From assembly GCA_013821265.1 (NCBI GenBank), contig JACDHD010000001.1:43322-107321 (forward strand): 64,000 nucleotides of DNA. Direction: 5' to 3'. Below are positions 33,215 through 42,424 of the stretch, piece after piece. The position numbers were made by a program, and so were the translations under genes. How positions within the stretch are numbered: the stretch's first letter is position 1; each line of letters starts with the position of its first letter. Source of the DNA: Parachlamydiaceae bacterium. GTDB taxonomy: Bacteria > Chlamydiota > Chlamydiia > Chlamydiales > Parachlamydiaceae. Under the pieces are notes generated by a model that saw only the letters and a list, made by a program, of their open reading frames with translations, did not search any database and was not told where the DNA came from.

Positions 33215-33316
33215 AATCCAGGTGAACGTAAAACTTGCGTTTTATGTATACTTATTTTAAGCTATTTGTTTAACACATTGTATAAATTCTGATGCACTAT
33301 TAGTTATGGTATTTTT

Positions 33317-34255
33317 ATGATTTCTAATGACAAACTGTTCTGTATGTCTGTACAAGCCGTACCGGCGTTTTTTGCTTACCGTGAAATTGTGCTAGCTGGA
33401 AGTGCAGCATTGCTGAATCCTATTGGAGGAGCTGTTTGCACAGCTTTAGCATCTTACGCTCTGGCAAAGCTTGGAGAATATCTTGGAACTACCTACGCTC
33501 CCCTTCATTCGATAAAAAAATCTCATAAAGTTTACATTATACCCTCAATATGGGTAATTTCGGCCGCGCTGACAACAATGACGCAATTTCCTCTTCGCTT
33601 AATTACTGCCATTTCTCCTCTAGTTACTTCAATGGGGGCAGTGGCCCTAGTTAGCCTTATGGCTCTAGGAATTTTATATTATGTTGCAAAGTCCCCTTCA
33701 AATACACAGCAAACCATCATACCGCCCCAAGTACAAGTACAGCAGCAAATCCCACTGGTACAGCAGCAATTAATCGTACAGCAACAGATCAGTACCCTTG
33801 ATCCCTCTGAAGTAGTATCGGTAGCAAACCGCGTTTTAGGAGACATCGGAGAGCTCAATAAAACAAGAGGCATAACTAAGTTCTCTTATACTTTTCCTAA
33901 AGACGTTGATCGGCCGTCCTATCGCGCTCATCAAACGACCGAGCGCATGGAAACCGATAAAGATGCTGCTATTGCAGTGCTACACCAAAAGATCGCAAAA
34001 CACCTAGAGGGCATGGGTGTGACTATTCCCTCCCCTAAACGTGAAAACTTGGGATTCAAGACATTTGGCGACCCAACTAGAACATTCTTTACATTTAGCC
34101 AAGAGCTTCTAGATTCTAAAACAAAAAAAATAATAGCTAGAACCACGTTTGACATTAATCATACAGATAAGACTAAAATATCTATATTTTCTAGTGATGC
34201 TAAAGGAAAACTAGAATCAGAAATTGTAATGAAGCCATTTCAAGTGGTCATTTAA
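33317..34255 (+). CDS. Membrane protein with hydrophobic N-terminal half, unknown function
   Basis: 312 residues, no recognised family. Hydrophobic segments occur at about 25-55 (ALLNPIGGAVCTALASYALA) and 75-127 (VYIIPSIWVISAALTTMTQF, then SPLVTSMGAVALVSLMALGI, then LYYVA). A Gln-rich linker follows (VQVQQQIPLVQQQLIVQQQI, about 143-162) and then a soluble domain of about 150 residues with a beta-rich end (KTKKIIARTTFDINHTDKTK). Bilobed hydrophobicity followed by a soluble tail is the layout of chlamydial inclusion-membrane proteins, but sequence alone does not prove this. No signal peptide. Confidence 0.65.
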   Translation: MISNDKLFCMSVQAVPAFFAYREIVLAGSAALLNPIGGAVCTALASYALAKLGEYLGTTYAPLHSIKKSHKVYIIPSIWVISAALTTMTQFPLRLITAISPLVTSMGAVALVSLMALGILYYVAKSPSNTQQTIIPPQVQVQQQIPLVQQQLIVQQQISTLDPSEVVSVANRVLGDIGELNKTRGITKFSYTFPKDVDRPSYRAHQTTERMETDKDAAIAVLHQKIAKHLEGMGVTIPSPKRENLGFKTFGDPTRTFFTFSQELLDSKTKKIIARTTFDINHTDKTKISIFSSDAKGKLESEIVMKPFQVVI

Positions 34256-34258
34256 TAA

Positions 34259-34723
34259 CTATTTAGGCTCCGCCAATTTCTGCAAAATATTGATACATTC
34301 TTTTGTTTTTCTGGATCCCAATGTACTAAAAAACTCATCATCTACTTTTTCAACAAGAGGTATTGCCTGTTCAACCAGTTTTGCCCCCTGTTCCGTTAGT
34401 TTAGGAAACTTGGAACGCTCATCGCCTTTACGTCGATGGCGTTCAATATACCCTTTTTGTTCAAGTGATCGTAAAACTTGTGATGTCATATTAACGTCTG
34501 TACCACAATGACGGGCAAGTTCTATTTGTGTAATGTCGTTCTGATGGCGGGTTAACCAACCTAGACTTGCTAACAAAACAAACTGTGGATGCGTAAGAGT
34601 CACGGTTGCAAGAGCTGTTTCAATTTCTCTTCGCCATTTTGTACTTACCTGCCAAAGCAAAAATCCAGGACTGTGCTCTGGGCCTTCAAAGTGACTAATC
34701 TTTTTCCAAGGAATGTCTTTCAT
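34259..34723 (-). CDS. MarR-family transcriptional regulator
   Basis: 154 residues with a winged HTH: LTHPQFVLLASLGWLTRHQN, then DITQIELARHCGTDVNMTSQ, then VLRSLEQKGYIERHRRKGDE (about residues 43-103). The wing RKGDERSKFPKLTEQG is typical of MarR proteins that answer aromatic or oxidant ligands. Start overlaps the stop of the upstream SRPBCC gene (TAATG), so both form one operon and the MarR protein probably controls it. The 3' end meets the 33317 membrane gene after 3 bp (convergent). Confidence 0.88.
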   Translation of the reverse strand: MKDIPWKKISHFEGPEHSPGFLLWQVSTKWRREIETALATVTLTHPQFVLLASLGWLTRHQNDITQIELARHCGTDVNMTSQVLRSLEQKGYIERHRRKGDERSKFPKLTEQGAKLVEQAIPLVEKVDDEFFSTLGSRKTKECINILQKLAEPK

Positions 34724-35157
34724 TAAATTTCCTTTTGAAAATTTAAGCTTTCAGCTTTTTTAATCATTGCTGCCATTTCTTGTGGAAGGTTTTTTTTCAT
34801 GTTTCTTCCTATCACTATGGCGAAGAAAAACGCTAGTGGACCTGTCATCTCAATTTGATGAGTCACATGCGTTTTGCCCTCAGATTCCGTTAAAAAGTGA
34901 GAAACAATAATACGCGCAAGAGTAAGCTGTGCTTCGTCAACAAACCTTTTCTTAGGTTCGACTAGCGTCAACTTAGTGTGCACCAATGGCCCCCCTATTG
35001 GTTTTAAAGTCCCAGTGGTACCAGTTTGAAAAGGTCCTTCAATCGTACTGAACTCGATACCATGATCCCACGTCTTCCAGTTTGTAACATCCTGCCAAAT
35101 CTCCCAGATAGCTTCTGGAGACGCTCTTGTTTCAACTGTATGCTTAATGATCAACAT
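34723..35157 (-). CDS. SRPBCC (polyketide cyclase/START-like) family protein
   Basis: 144 residues with the helix-grip fold. It opens MLIIKHTVETRASPEAIWEIW, then GIEFSTIEGPF, GTTGTLKP and a long C-terminal helix. Members bind hydrophobic ligands in a central cavity or act as cyclases. KTHVTHQIEMTGPLAFFFAI is the usual beta strand and helix join. It is the first gene of a two-gene operon with MarR, so it may bind the ligand the regulator senses. Ligand unknown. Confidence 0.82.
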   Translation of the reverse strand: MLIIKHTVETRASPEAIWEIWQDVTNWKTWDHGIEFSTIEGPFQTGTTGTLKPIGGPLVHTKLTLVEPKKRFVDEAQLTLARIIVSHFLTESEGKTHVTHQIEMTGPLAFFFAIVIGRNMKKNLPQEMAAMIKKAESLNFQKEI

Positions 35158-35240
35158 AAAAATCTCCTACGGTGTAATTTATACGTAAGTATATCATATG
35201 CATGCATACTGTTGTTATCAAGAAAAATTCTCCTTTTACC

Positions 35241-35422
35241 AGGCGGCCGTCCTCGGCCTGAAAGTAACCAGGGCGTCCCGCCCTGCAAAAAAAGAAGGTA
35301 CCGTACTGGTTTAGTAAAAAAAGAGGACCAGCCAGGATGGCTTTGGTTACAGCAAAACAAGATAACCCGGCCCTTTTGCAGGGCGGGACGCCCTGGTTAC
35401 CTTCAGGCCGAGGACGGCCTGG
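35241..35422. repeat. Hairpin array B (near-symmetric)
   Basis: Units: GGCCG-TCCT-CGGCC (35245-35258), CAGGGCG-TCC-CGCCCTG (35269-35285), a broken CCAGAC-type unit near 35300, AGCCA-GGA-TGGCT (35330-35342), CAGGGCG-GGA-CGCCCTG (35379-35395) and CAGGCCG-AGGA-CGGCCTG (35404-35421). Order and spacers match array A, again ending with mirror copies of its first units. Open frames across it on both strands are repeat artefacts. Confidence 0.85.
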
Positions 35423-35499
35423 TTTTTGCAGTTCTGGACACAAAACAAGATGTTACAATAAGCTGACTGCCTCAAGTTCTAAAACTACAGGAGTGAATC

Positions 35500-36885
35500 G
35501 TGCTCAACGAGGTGCTTATGCTATTTATAATTCAACCATTTGCCTCTCAATACCAATCGCAAGTGAATGATTTGATCGAACGCATTCAAGTAGAGGAATT
35601 CCATATTCCGATTGAGGAAGCACAACGAAAAGAACTTCAATCAATTTCTCAATCTTTCCAAAAGGGCAAAGGTAATTACTGGGTGGCTCTTCTTGATCAA
35701 AAAGTCATTGGAACGATTGCTGTGATCGATATTGGTCATAATGCTTTCGAATTAAGAGATGTTTTTCTCGATAAAGAATATCGTGGTCAAAAAACAGGGT
35801 TCGCCAAAAAATTGCTCGATACGGTTTTAATTTGGTCAACGCAACATGATGTCAAAACGATTTACCTCGGGACAACTCTTGCTTTTCGAGCGGCTCATCG
35901 CTTTTATGAAAAACATGGATTTCATGAGATAGCAAAAAATGAAATGCCATCCTACTGCCAACCGATGGATTGTGATGAAAAATTTTATCGTCTCGATTTA
36001 GAAAAAATCACCACAGCCCCTTCCATATGGGAACTAGAACCTCCTGAAGTACGAAAGTTCATTAACGATAAAATTTTAAGTATTTCAGCAGTAGTCCCTA
36101 AAGTTCATCGTGTGGATGATGTAAAGATAGAACGCAATCAGCGAATCACTCCCCTGCGCATTTATACTCCAAGCGATTCTTTGGATCTCCCTATTGTTCT
36201 TTTTATTCATGGCGGGGGTTGGGCAGCGGGCAATTTGGATACTCATGACAATTTAGCTCGTTACCTTTGCAAGGAAGCCGAGTCTCTAGTTGTGTCTGTC
36301 GGTTACCTAAATTCCCCTGAAGGCAAATTTCCTACTCCTCTAGAACAATGCTATGATGCGCTGTGTTGGATTATTGAACATGCAAAAGAGTTTCATGCAG
36401 ATGCTAATCGCTTAGCTGTCGTGGGTGATAGTGCCGGAGGTAATATGACAGCTGCATTATGCCTTCTAGCACGCGATCGAAACGGTCCGAAAATTGATTT
36501 ACAAGTGTTAATCAATCCATCTACAGATCTTGCAAGTCTAGGTTCGCTAGAACGCCGCAATGATACTTTGGATCGTTTTCGCTGGTATGCAAGGCAATAT
36601 GTGGAAGATCCAAATGATATTAATAGTCCATATGTTTCACCGCTATTAGCTGAAGATTTAACCAATCTTCCTCCTGCGCTTATTCTATTAGCTGAAAAAG
36701 ATGAATTGCGTAGCGAAGGCCAAAGATATGCGGACAGACTAACTACAGCTGGAATTCCCACCACAATCTATACTCAATTTGGTGTCGGGCATCTAGCATC
36801 AGATGGTGCTAGAGCATCTGTAAAGGCTCAGGAGTCTCTTAATGTAGCTGTAGAGGCTCTTAAAAATACATTTTCTATGAATTAA
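35500..36885 (+). CDS. GNAT acetyltransferase fused to an HSL-type esterase
   Basis: 461 residues. The N-terminal GNAT domain (about 10-165) has DVFLDKEYRGQKTGFAKKLL (acetyl-CoA loop) and AHRFYEKHGFHEI. The C-terminal alpha/beta-hydrolase (about 205-458) has the oxyanion motif HGGGW, nucleophile GDSAGGN, acid in LLAEKDELRSEG and catalytic GVGHLASDG, the set of hormone-sensitive-lipase-type esterases. GTG 35500 has AGGAG 6 nt upstream; ATG 35518 is an alternative. A one-chain acetyltransferase plus esterase suggests acyl transfer and removal on related substrates. It is coupled (2-7 bp) to another GNAT gene. Confidence 0.86.
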   Translation: MLNEVLMLFIIQPFASQYQSQVNDLIERIQVEEFHIPIEEAQRKELQSISQSFQKGKGNYWVALLDQKVIGTIAVIDIGHNAFELRDVFLDKEYRGQKTGFAKKLLDTVLIWSTQHDVKTIYLGTTLAFRAAHRFYEKHGFHEIAKNEMPSYCQPMDCDEKFYRLDLEKITTAPSIWELEPPEVRKFINDKILSISAVVPKVHRVDDVKIERNQRITPLRIYTPSDSLDLPIVLFIHGGGWAAGNLDTHDNLARYLCKEAESLVVSVGYLNSPEGKFPTPLEQCYDALCWIIEHAKEFHADANRLAVVGDSAGGNMTAALCLLARDRNGPKIDLQVLINPSTDLASLGSLERRNDTLDRFRWYARQYVEDPNDINSPYVSPLLAEDLTNLPPALILLAEKDELRSEGQRYADRLTTAGIPTTIYTQFGVGHLASDGARASVKAQESLNVAVEALKNTFSMN

Positions 36886-36892
36886 GTTGATT

Positions 36893-37399
36893 ATGCAGTC
36901 TAAATTATCTTTCACATTTAAACCCGCAGAAGTAAAAGATCGGACTCTTGTTCATCAGTGGCTGGTACAGCCTCATGTGGCTGAATGGATTCATGGATTA
37001 GGACTCCAAAACACCCTAAATGGCTTGGAAAAGTTTTTCCAAGGGGAATCCGACACGACATATTGGATTGCTTATGATAACGAAATCCCATTTACCTTTC
37101 TGATTACTTCTCCAGAAGGAAATGATGCGATCACTTTAGATATGTTCATTTGCGATCTCAATTATCTAGGCAAGGGAAATGCGGTGCCAATGATTCATCA
37201 TTTTTTATTTAGTCAATTTCCAAATGTAAAAAAGGTTTTGATAGATCCTGAAGCAACTAACGAACGAGCAATCCACGTATATCAAAAAGCAGGTTTTAAG
37301 ATCATTGGAGAATTCATTGCAAGTTGGCATCCAGTCCCTCACTACCAAATGGAGTTATTTATGAAGGATCTTTTGAAGATATCCCTCCCCCGCATTTGA
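36893..37399 (+). CDS. GNAT acetyltransferase, AAC(6')/RimJ-like
   Basis: 168 residues from ATG 36893, 7 bp after the previous stop. LVHQWLVQPHVAEWIHGLGL at the N-terminus resembles aminoglycoside 6'-N-acetyltransferases and their relatives. The acetyl-CoA region is FICDLNYLGKGNAVPMIHHF, and YQKAGFKIIGEF follows. The substrate may be an aminoglycoside-like compound, an amino sugar or a siderophore; none can be chosen from the sequence. It is co-transcribed with the GNAT-esterase fusion. Confidence 0.8.
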   Translation: MQSKLSFTFKPAEVKDRTLVHQWLVQPHVAEWIHGLGLQNTLNGLEKFFQGESDTTYWIAYDNEIPFTFLITSPEGNDAITLDMFICDLNYLGKGNAVPMIHHFLFSQFPNVKKVLIDPEATNERAIHVYQKAGFKIIGEFIASWHPVPHYQMELFMKDLLKISLPRI

Positions 37400-37404
37400 G
37401 TTTA

Positions 37405-37444
37405 TCACGTCACCAAATCAGTAATTCTTGATTTGGTGACGTGA
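37405..37444. terminator. Long hairpin between convergent genes
   Basis: TCACGTCACCAAATCA, loop GTAATTCT, TGATTTGGTGACGTGA: a perfect 16-bp stem just after the GNAT stop. It sits between convergent genes and could end both transcripts. There is no strong U tract, so this may instead be an RNA-stabilising hairpin. Confidence 0.65.
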
Positions 37445-37577
37445 AAATGAAATGACAAATTCATCACCAAATAAGGTTTCAGATAATAGCCCAACTCAGA
37501 GAATTGACTTATGACCTCGAGATTTTTTCATTTTCTTTATAAATTAGATCACTGGCACACAACGAGTGCCATAAAGC

Positions 37578-38204
37578 TTAGAGATTGAATTTATATAGGA
37601 GCCCAATTCCGACGGAATGGTTATAGAAATGACAGCCACCCTGATGGAATTTGTATTCCAAAGTCATCTCTGTATTACAGAAAATCGGATAGACCAATCC
37701 AGCCATCAATTGCCAAGAAAAATGGTTCCACTTTTGGTTAAAATCAATGCGAGAATTTGCTGAATGCATTTGTTGGAAATCATAACCGATGCCAGCTCCA
37801 ACAAAAGGTTGAAAATCCCAATTTGCACATCCCAACGAAGGCACATCCCATAATATATTGGCCATAACCGAAGATGTTTGAAAATGTCCACACTGGGAAG
37901 AGCCTTCTGTAAAGAAGCGGGTATTTTTGATCGCATTTCTTCTAAACGCATACTCAGCTTCCACACTCAAGCCGTTACACCAAGAATAACCCAACGAACC
38001 TGCTATCAGGTACCCTGTCTTATAAGTGGATTTGTTTCCATCGACTGTACCGTTTTGCAAGAAATTTGCACCGCCAAAAATCTTAGCGTAGAAATTTGAC
38101 TCATTACCACAACAGAAGTCTTCGTAACCCCATCCCTGAGCATGCGCATCAGCCGACATAAAAAAGATAAGTGACATTAAAAGGAACAAAGTATTTTTTT
38201 TCAT
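37578..38204 (-). CDS. Outer membrane beta-barrel protein
   Basis: 208 residues from ATG 38204; the longer frame to 38228 lies inside the previous gene. Signal peptide MKKNTLFLLMSLIFFMSADAHA. The mature part has alternating aromatic strands: SNFYAKIFGGANFLQNG, TGYLIAGSLGYSWCNGLSVE, AEYAFRR, FQPFVGAGIGYDFQQM, FSWQLMAGLVYPIFCNTEMT, ending SVGIGLLYKFNL. This is the eight-stranded OmpA/opacity-porin type. Several cysteines (CCGN, WCNG, CGHF, GCANW) are compatible with the disulfide-linked envelope of chlamydiae. The stop of the GMC oxidoreductase gene lies 7 bp before the start, so the two are probably co-transcribed. Confidence 0.8.
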   Translation of the reverse strand: MKKNTLFLLMSLIFFMSADAHAQGWGYEDFCCGNESNFYAKIFGGANFLQNGTVDGNKSTYKTGYLIAGSLGYSWCNGLSVEAEYAFRRNAIKNTRFFTEGSSQCGHFQTSSVMANILWDVPSLGCANWDFQPFVGAGIGYDFQQMHSANSRIDFNQKWNHFSWQLMAGLVYPIFCNTEMTLEYKFHQGGCHFYNHSVGIGLLYKFNL

Positions 38205-38211
38205 ATTAATC

Positions 38212-39978
38212 TCATTTTGAGTTTTCATTTTTGCAAGAGGTCAAAACCTGTTTTATAATTTCACTACTTCGCAAGCCGATCATCATCGCTGGGCCTGTCG
38301 TATTAATATCAGGAATCACCGGGCAGATAGAATTGTCTGCTACAAAAACATTCTTTGTACCATAAACACGTGTGTCGCCATCTACAACACCTCCGTCGCG
38401 CAGAGGGGCCATTTTGCAGTGCGATACAAAATGGTGTATATCTAGTGAAAGATTACTGTTATTTTTTACGTACTGCTCGACGAATGCGTCATTATAGCCA
38501 GAAAGGATGACTAGGTTGAGCGGATCAGTTAAAATGGGCCTAAAGTAAATCGATGGGAAGGGGTACAGAATTCTTAGTTGATCTAGTAAAGCGCGAACAT
38601 AGACAGAAACAGCACTCTTCATATGCGCTAGATCGATTGGATTTTGGTAAAATCCCTGATCTGATGCCGCTATTTGGAATGAATTATCGCTTTGGATATT
38701 GACACTACCCTCACTCACAGGATTCAAAAGATTAAATCCAACAGCTACGAGAGGAGGTGTCTGTGGAGTAGCTGGAATGAATTCATATAACATTTGTAGC
38801 ATGCGTGGGCTATTGGGACCACTACCGACTACTGGCAAATAGGCTGTATTGATTGTAAATGCATAAGGAGCTCCAGCTGGTATACCGCTCAAGGCTGGAT
38901 CTGCAAGCATCGTAAAAAAAATGAGAGGATGGTTTTGTAGATGTTTTCCTACATTCTCATTAATAAAAACAGGCTTGATTCCTGCATTCTTTAACACTTC
39001 CGACGGTCCTATGCCTGAAAGCTGCAACAACTTGCTACTATTGATCCCACTCGCCAAAACTACAGCCTTTCGCGCTTTTGCTTCAAAGAGTTTGCCATCC
39101 TGAACATATTTTACTTTTTTGGCTCGTCCTTGCTTGTTAAATACGATTTTCACAGCTACTGAATCGAAGAGAACAAACAATTTGTGTCCATTGACTCCTT
39201 GACCCTCAGGTGTCATAACAGAGCTATTTAAATATGCAGTTGCACTACTAACGCGTTTAGTACCTGTAGGATCAATGAACCATTGAGAACGAGGGTCAAT
39301 GCAATTCACCGAAGTAGGATCATTGTAATCTACCACAGTTGGAATTCCAGGAAATGCTGCTTGCGACGCTGGCAATAGAACTTGGGAGGTTATTTGCGAT
39401 ATGGTAGGTGTCTGCAAGATATTGACAGGACCATTGACTCCCCTTGCGCCTGGTGTTATTGTCAATCCCTGGTAGTTCTCAAGCTTTTCAAAGGTGGCTA
39501 AAATATTGTTTAAGCTCCAATTTTTACTTCCAGAAACTTCTTCCCAGCGCGAGTACATCGGATTCGATCCACGCCCATAATAGAGTCCGTTAATCGATGA
39601 GCCACCACCCAACAGCATTCCAGTTGTCCAATCACTCGTACGTCCATTCAGCCCCGCCATTGGTAGGCTTTGAGTCCAACCTGGCCAAAAGTACTGAGAT
39701 CTTCCTGTGGAAGGCAATAGGAATGCTGAAAGGCCTACAGCTTCAATCGCTGGATCTTCTGTTAAATTTAGCCCTCCCTCTATTCCTAAAACAGAAAATT
39801 GACCATCCTTTGATAGCTCGCTCATTAAGATGCAACCTGCTGCTCCACCACCAATTACGATGATATCTGCCTCTAGCTTGTTTCCTGACATTTTGGACTT
39901 ATAAGGAGAAGAAGATGAATTTGCAAAAAGGTTGACTGTAGCAGCTACTAAAACGAGAGTTAAAATTTTAATTTTCAT
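38212..39978 (-). CDS. Exported GMC-family oxidoreductase
   Basis: 588 residues from ATG 39978, which has GGAG about 10 nt upstream and gives a signal peptide (MKIKILTLVLVAATVNLFAN). FAD motif ADIIVIGGGAAGCILMSELS; GMC signatures MLLGGGSSINGLYYGRGSNP and VVLASGINSSKLLQLSGIGP. The active-site pair is present as the His of HFVSHCKMAP and the Asn of PDINTTGPAMMIG. GMC enzymes oxidise alcohols such as choline, cholesterol or sugars. Export is known for cholesterol oxidases and some host-directed enzymes. This one could act on host sterols or alcohols, but the substrate cannot be read. FAD would have to be loaded before export (Tat) or outside; no RR motif is seen. Confidence 0.86.
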   Translation of the reverse strand: MKIKILTLVLVAATVNLFANSSSSPYKSKMSGNKLEADIIVIGGGAAGCILMSELSKDGQFSVLGIEGGLNLTEDPAIEAVGLSAFLLPSTGRSQYFWPGWTQSLPMAGLNGRTSDWTTGMLLGGGSSINGLYYGRGSNPMYSRWEEVSGSKNWSLNNILATFEKLENYQGLTITPGARGVNGPVNILQTPTISQITSQVLLPASQAAFPGIPTVVDYNDPTSVNCIDPRSQWFIDPTGTKRVSSATAYLNSSVMTPEGQGVNGHKLFVLFDSVAVKIVFNKQGRAKKVKYVQDGKLFEAKARKAVVLASGINSSKLLQLSGIGPSEVLKNAGIKPVFINENVGKHLQNHPLIFFTMLADPALSGIPAGAPYAFTINTAYLPVVGSGPNSPRMLQMLYEFIPATPQTPPLVAVGFNLLNPVSEGSVNIQSDNSFQIAASDQGFYQNPIDLAHMKSAVSVYVRALLDQLRILYPFPSIYFRPILTDPLNLVILSGYNDAFVEQYVKNNSNLSLDIHHFVSHCKMAPLRDGGVVDGDTRVYGTKNVFVADNSICPVIPDINTTGPAMMIGLRSSEIIKQVLTSCKNENSK

Positions 39979-40118
39979 AGTTGATATCTCCAAGATTCGC
40001 ATCAATATCGATAGCACACCGGTTGTTGTCAAGAAATTGTTAATTAACAGATGTGCACCGCTGTCGACAGGATAAACATATGGTTGTCATCAGAGAAATC
40101 CTGCAAAAAAATCCATTT

Positions 40119-40231
40119 TCCTCTCTTTGCGCCTTTGCGTTGAAAGTATTGTTCTTGAAATGGTGGTTTGAGTAGGGTTTTAGCGTTCTGAATTTTTTTT
40201 CAACACAAAGACGCAAAGGCGGAAAGAGGGG
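40119..40231. repeat. Inverted repeat in the gap 39979-40423
   Basis: CCTCTCTTTGCGCCTTTGCG with TTGAAA (40119-40146) pairs with TTTTCAACACAAAGACGCAA and AGGCGGAAAGAGGGG (about 40196-40231) around a 50-bp loop. It is of the CTTTGCGCC/TTTGCG type that recurs as small mobile inverted repeats in many genomes. The rest of the gap shows no gene. Confidence 0.65.
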
Positions 40232-40423
40232 TCAGTAACTGAGAGAGGAAATTAGTTACTTGAGTGAGCTTGTACGTTTTGGCTTAAGTTTCAAGCGGAT
40301 CTTTTAAACAGCTTTGTCATAAACCCAAAAGGTCCTCCATATTTCCTCTTTGAGTGCTACACAAGCCTTGTTTTTTATAAGATTTTTTTGTTACATTTAC
40401 AGCCTTATTAGTAAGGAGCCTTT

Positions 40424-42184
40424 GTGAATCCGCGCTTGAAGAAATTTTTTTCATACTACAAACCTTACCTGGGTCTTTTTTATGCGGACATGGCATGTGC
40501 AATCGTCGTATCGGCGACAGTACTCGCCATCCCCTTGTGCATAAGATTTATCACAAAAAATTTAGAAGAACAGTCCCCGGACGCCCTCAACCAAATCTAT
40601 ATGATGGGCGGCGTTATGCTTACTTTGGTAGCCGTTCATGCGATTTGTCATGCCTTTGTTGATTACAAAGGTCATATGATGGGAGCTCTGATGGAAAGAG
40701 ACATGCGTAACGAATTGTTTGAGCATTACCAAAAACTCTCTTTCAAATTCTATGACGATCATCGAACGGGCCAGCTGATGACGCGAATTTCTAATGATAC
40801 CTTTGACCTTGCTGAATTGTATCATCATGGACCTGAAGATATCGTGATTTCTTTGCTCAACTTTATCGGTGCATTTGTTATTTTGACCTCTATCAATCTA
40901 ACGCTAGGCTTAATCGCACTTCTTTTTATCCCAATTATGGCTCTATATGGCTTCTACTTCAGTAGAAAAATGCACAATGCCCTAAGGAAGAGCAAAGATC
41001 GAGTTGGAGATATCAATGCCCAAGTTGAAGATACCTTAGCAGGAATCAGAGTCGTCAAATCCTTCACGAATGAAGACATCGAGACCAAAAAATTTCATTA
41101 TGAAAACAATCGTTTTTTAGATAGTAGAAAAGATGGCTACAAAAACGAAGCCTATTTCTACGATGGTTTACTCACTCTTACGCAACTGATGACGGTAACG
41201 GTCGTTATTTTTGGAGCAATTAGCATTGTACAAGGATCGCTGGATATAGCAGATTTACTCACATTTTTACTTTACGTCGTGATTTTGATTGAACCGATAC
41301 AGCGATTGGGTAATTTCATTAGACTGTATCAAGAAGGCATTACTGGTTTTAACCGCTTTATAGAGGTATTAGAGGTCGAGCCAGATATCAAGGATGCAGC
41401 TGAAGCCAAAGAACTCACGAACATCCAAGGAAGAATAGAATTTAGTAATGTCAGCTTCAAGTATAGAGAAGGCTACGATCATGTCCTTAAAAATATTACC
41501 TTAGACATTAAAGTAGGAGAATATGTTGCCCTTGTAGGGCCTTCAGGAGCAGGAAAAACAACATTGTGTTCACTCATTCCGCGATTTTACGACATTACTT
41601 CCGGAGAAATATTGATTGATGGCAAAAACATCAAAGAACTTCAATTAAAATCATTGAGAAAAAATATTGGCCTTGTTCAGCAGGATGTTTACCTATTTGC
41701 TGGAACAGTATTGGATAATATTCGCTATGGTAAACCCAATGCCACTGAAGATGAGATTATTTTAGCCTCCAAAAAAGCCAATGCTCATGATTTTATTATG
41801 TCATTGCCTTCTGGTTATGCCACAGATATCGGACAGCGCGGTGTAAAGCTTTCTGGTGGTCAGAAGCAACGCTTGAGTATTGCTCGCGTGTTCCTAAAAA
41901 ATCCAAAGATTATTATTTTTGACGAGGCTACTAGCTCATTAGACAATGAAAGTGAAAAAGCTGTTCAGGATGCACTGGAAAAATTGATTGAGAACCGGAC
42001 TACAATTGTTATTGCCCACCGTTTATCAACCATACGAAATGCAAAAAGAATTTTGGTTTTAACCGACAAAGGAATCGAAGAGCAAGGAACCCATAAGGAA
42101 CTGCTCGGGCTAAATGGAACATATGCCAATTTATACAATATGCAGTTAAGAATAGAGGATATTCATGAAGAGAGAAATGGATAG
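40424..42184 (+). CDS. MsbA-like ABC exporter (transmembrane-ATPase half-transporter)
   Basis: 586 residues starting at GTG 40424 with AAGGAG 6 nt upstream. Six helices cover about 1-310, with the DHRTGQLMTRISNDT coupling segment typical of lipid A flippases and type 1 exporters. The ATPase domain (about 340-580) has Walker A GPSGAGKTTLCS, signature LSGGQKQRLSIARV, Walker B IIIFDEATSSLD and H-loop IAHRLST. It would function as a homodimer in the inner membrane and export lipid A, other lipids or drugs. There is no partner gene. Downstream is a half hairpin repeat and then a transposase remnant. Confidence 0.88.
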   Translation: MNPRLKKFFSYYKPYLGLFYADMACAIVVSATVLAIPLCIRFITKNLEEQSPDALNQIYMMGGVMLTLVAVHAICHAFVDYKGHMMGALMERDMRNELFEHYQKLSFKFYDDHRTGQLMTRISNDTFDLAELYHHGPEDIVISLLNFIGAFVILTSINLTLGLIALLFIPIMALYGFYFSRKMHNALRKSKDRVGDINAQVEDTLAGIRVVKSFTNEDIETKKFHYENNRFLDSRKDGYKNEAYFYDGLLTLTQLMTVTVVIFGAISIVQGSLDIADLLTFLLYVVILIEPIQRLGNFIRLYQEGITGFNRFIEVLEVEPDIKDAAEAKELTNIQGRIEFSNVSFKYREGYDHVLKNITLDIKVGEYVALVGPSGAGKTTLCSLIPRFYDITSGEILIDGKNIKELQLKSLRKNIGLVQQDVYLFAGTVLDNIRYGKPNATEDEIILASKKANAHDFIMSLPSGYATDIGQRGVKLSGGQKQRLSIARVFLKNPKIIIFDEATSSLDNESEKAVQDALEKLIENRTTIVIAHRLSTIRNAKRILVLTDKGIEEQGTHKELLGLNGTYANLYNMQLRIEDIHEERNG

Positions 42185-42269
42185 TCCCCTTTTACCAGAC
42201 CGGGACTAGGGTGTTGATTAAAGGCAAAATTTTATGTAACCTTTAATTTAATATTGTCCTAGATTTTAC

Positions 42270-42303
42270 AACCGCGAAGCGGTTAATAAGCCACGCAAGT
42301 GGC
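42270..42303. repeat. Paired short hairpins (copy 1)
   Basis: AACCGC-GAA-GCGGTT (42270-42284), spacer AATAA, then GCCAC-GCAA-GTGGC (42290-42303, a GNRA-type loop). The same pair occurs inverted at 59572-59605, with loops and spacer nearly conserved. Confidence 0.75.
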
Positions 42304-42424
42304 GACAGTGATTAGCCCAAATGGAGCTTACCTTTTATTTCATATCTTTTAACTCCTGAGGAACCACTATCGAGTAGTCAAAATAAAGCAGATCTTAAAG
42401 GTAAAGTTCGTCATAAAAAGATGA

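Noticed and set aside
35236..35428. CRISPR-like array of short palindromic units
   Set aside because: Units differ in sequence, spacers are short and recurring rather than unique, and no cas gene is in the window.
36393..36764. 123-codon minus-strand frame inside the GNAT-esterase gene
   Set aside because: Shadow of the esterase domain, which has all catalytic motifs on the plus strand.
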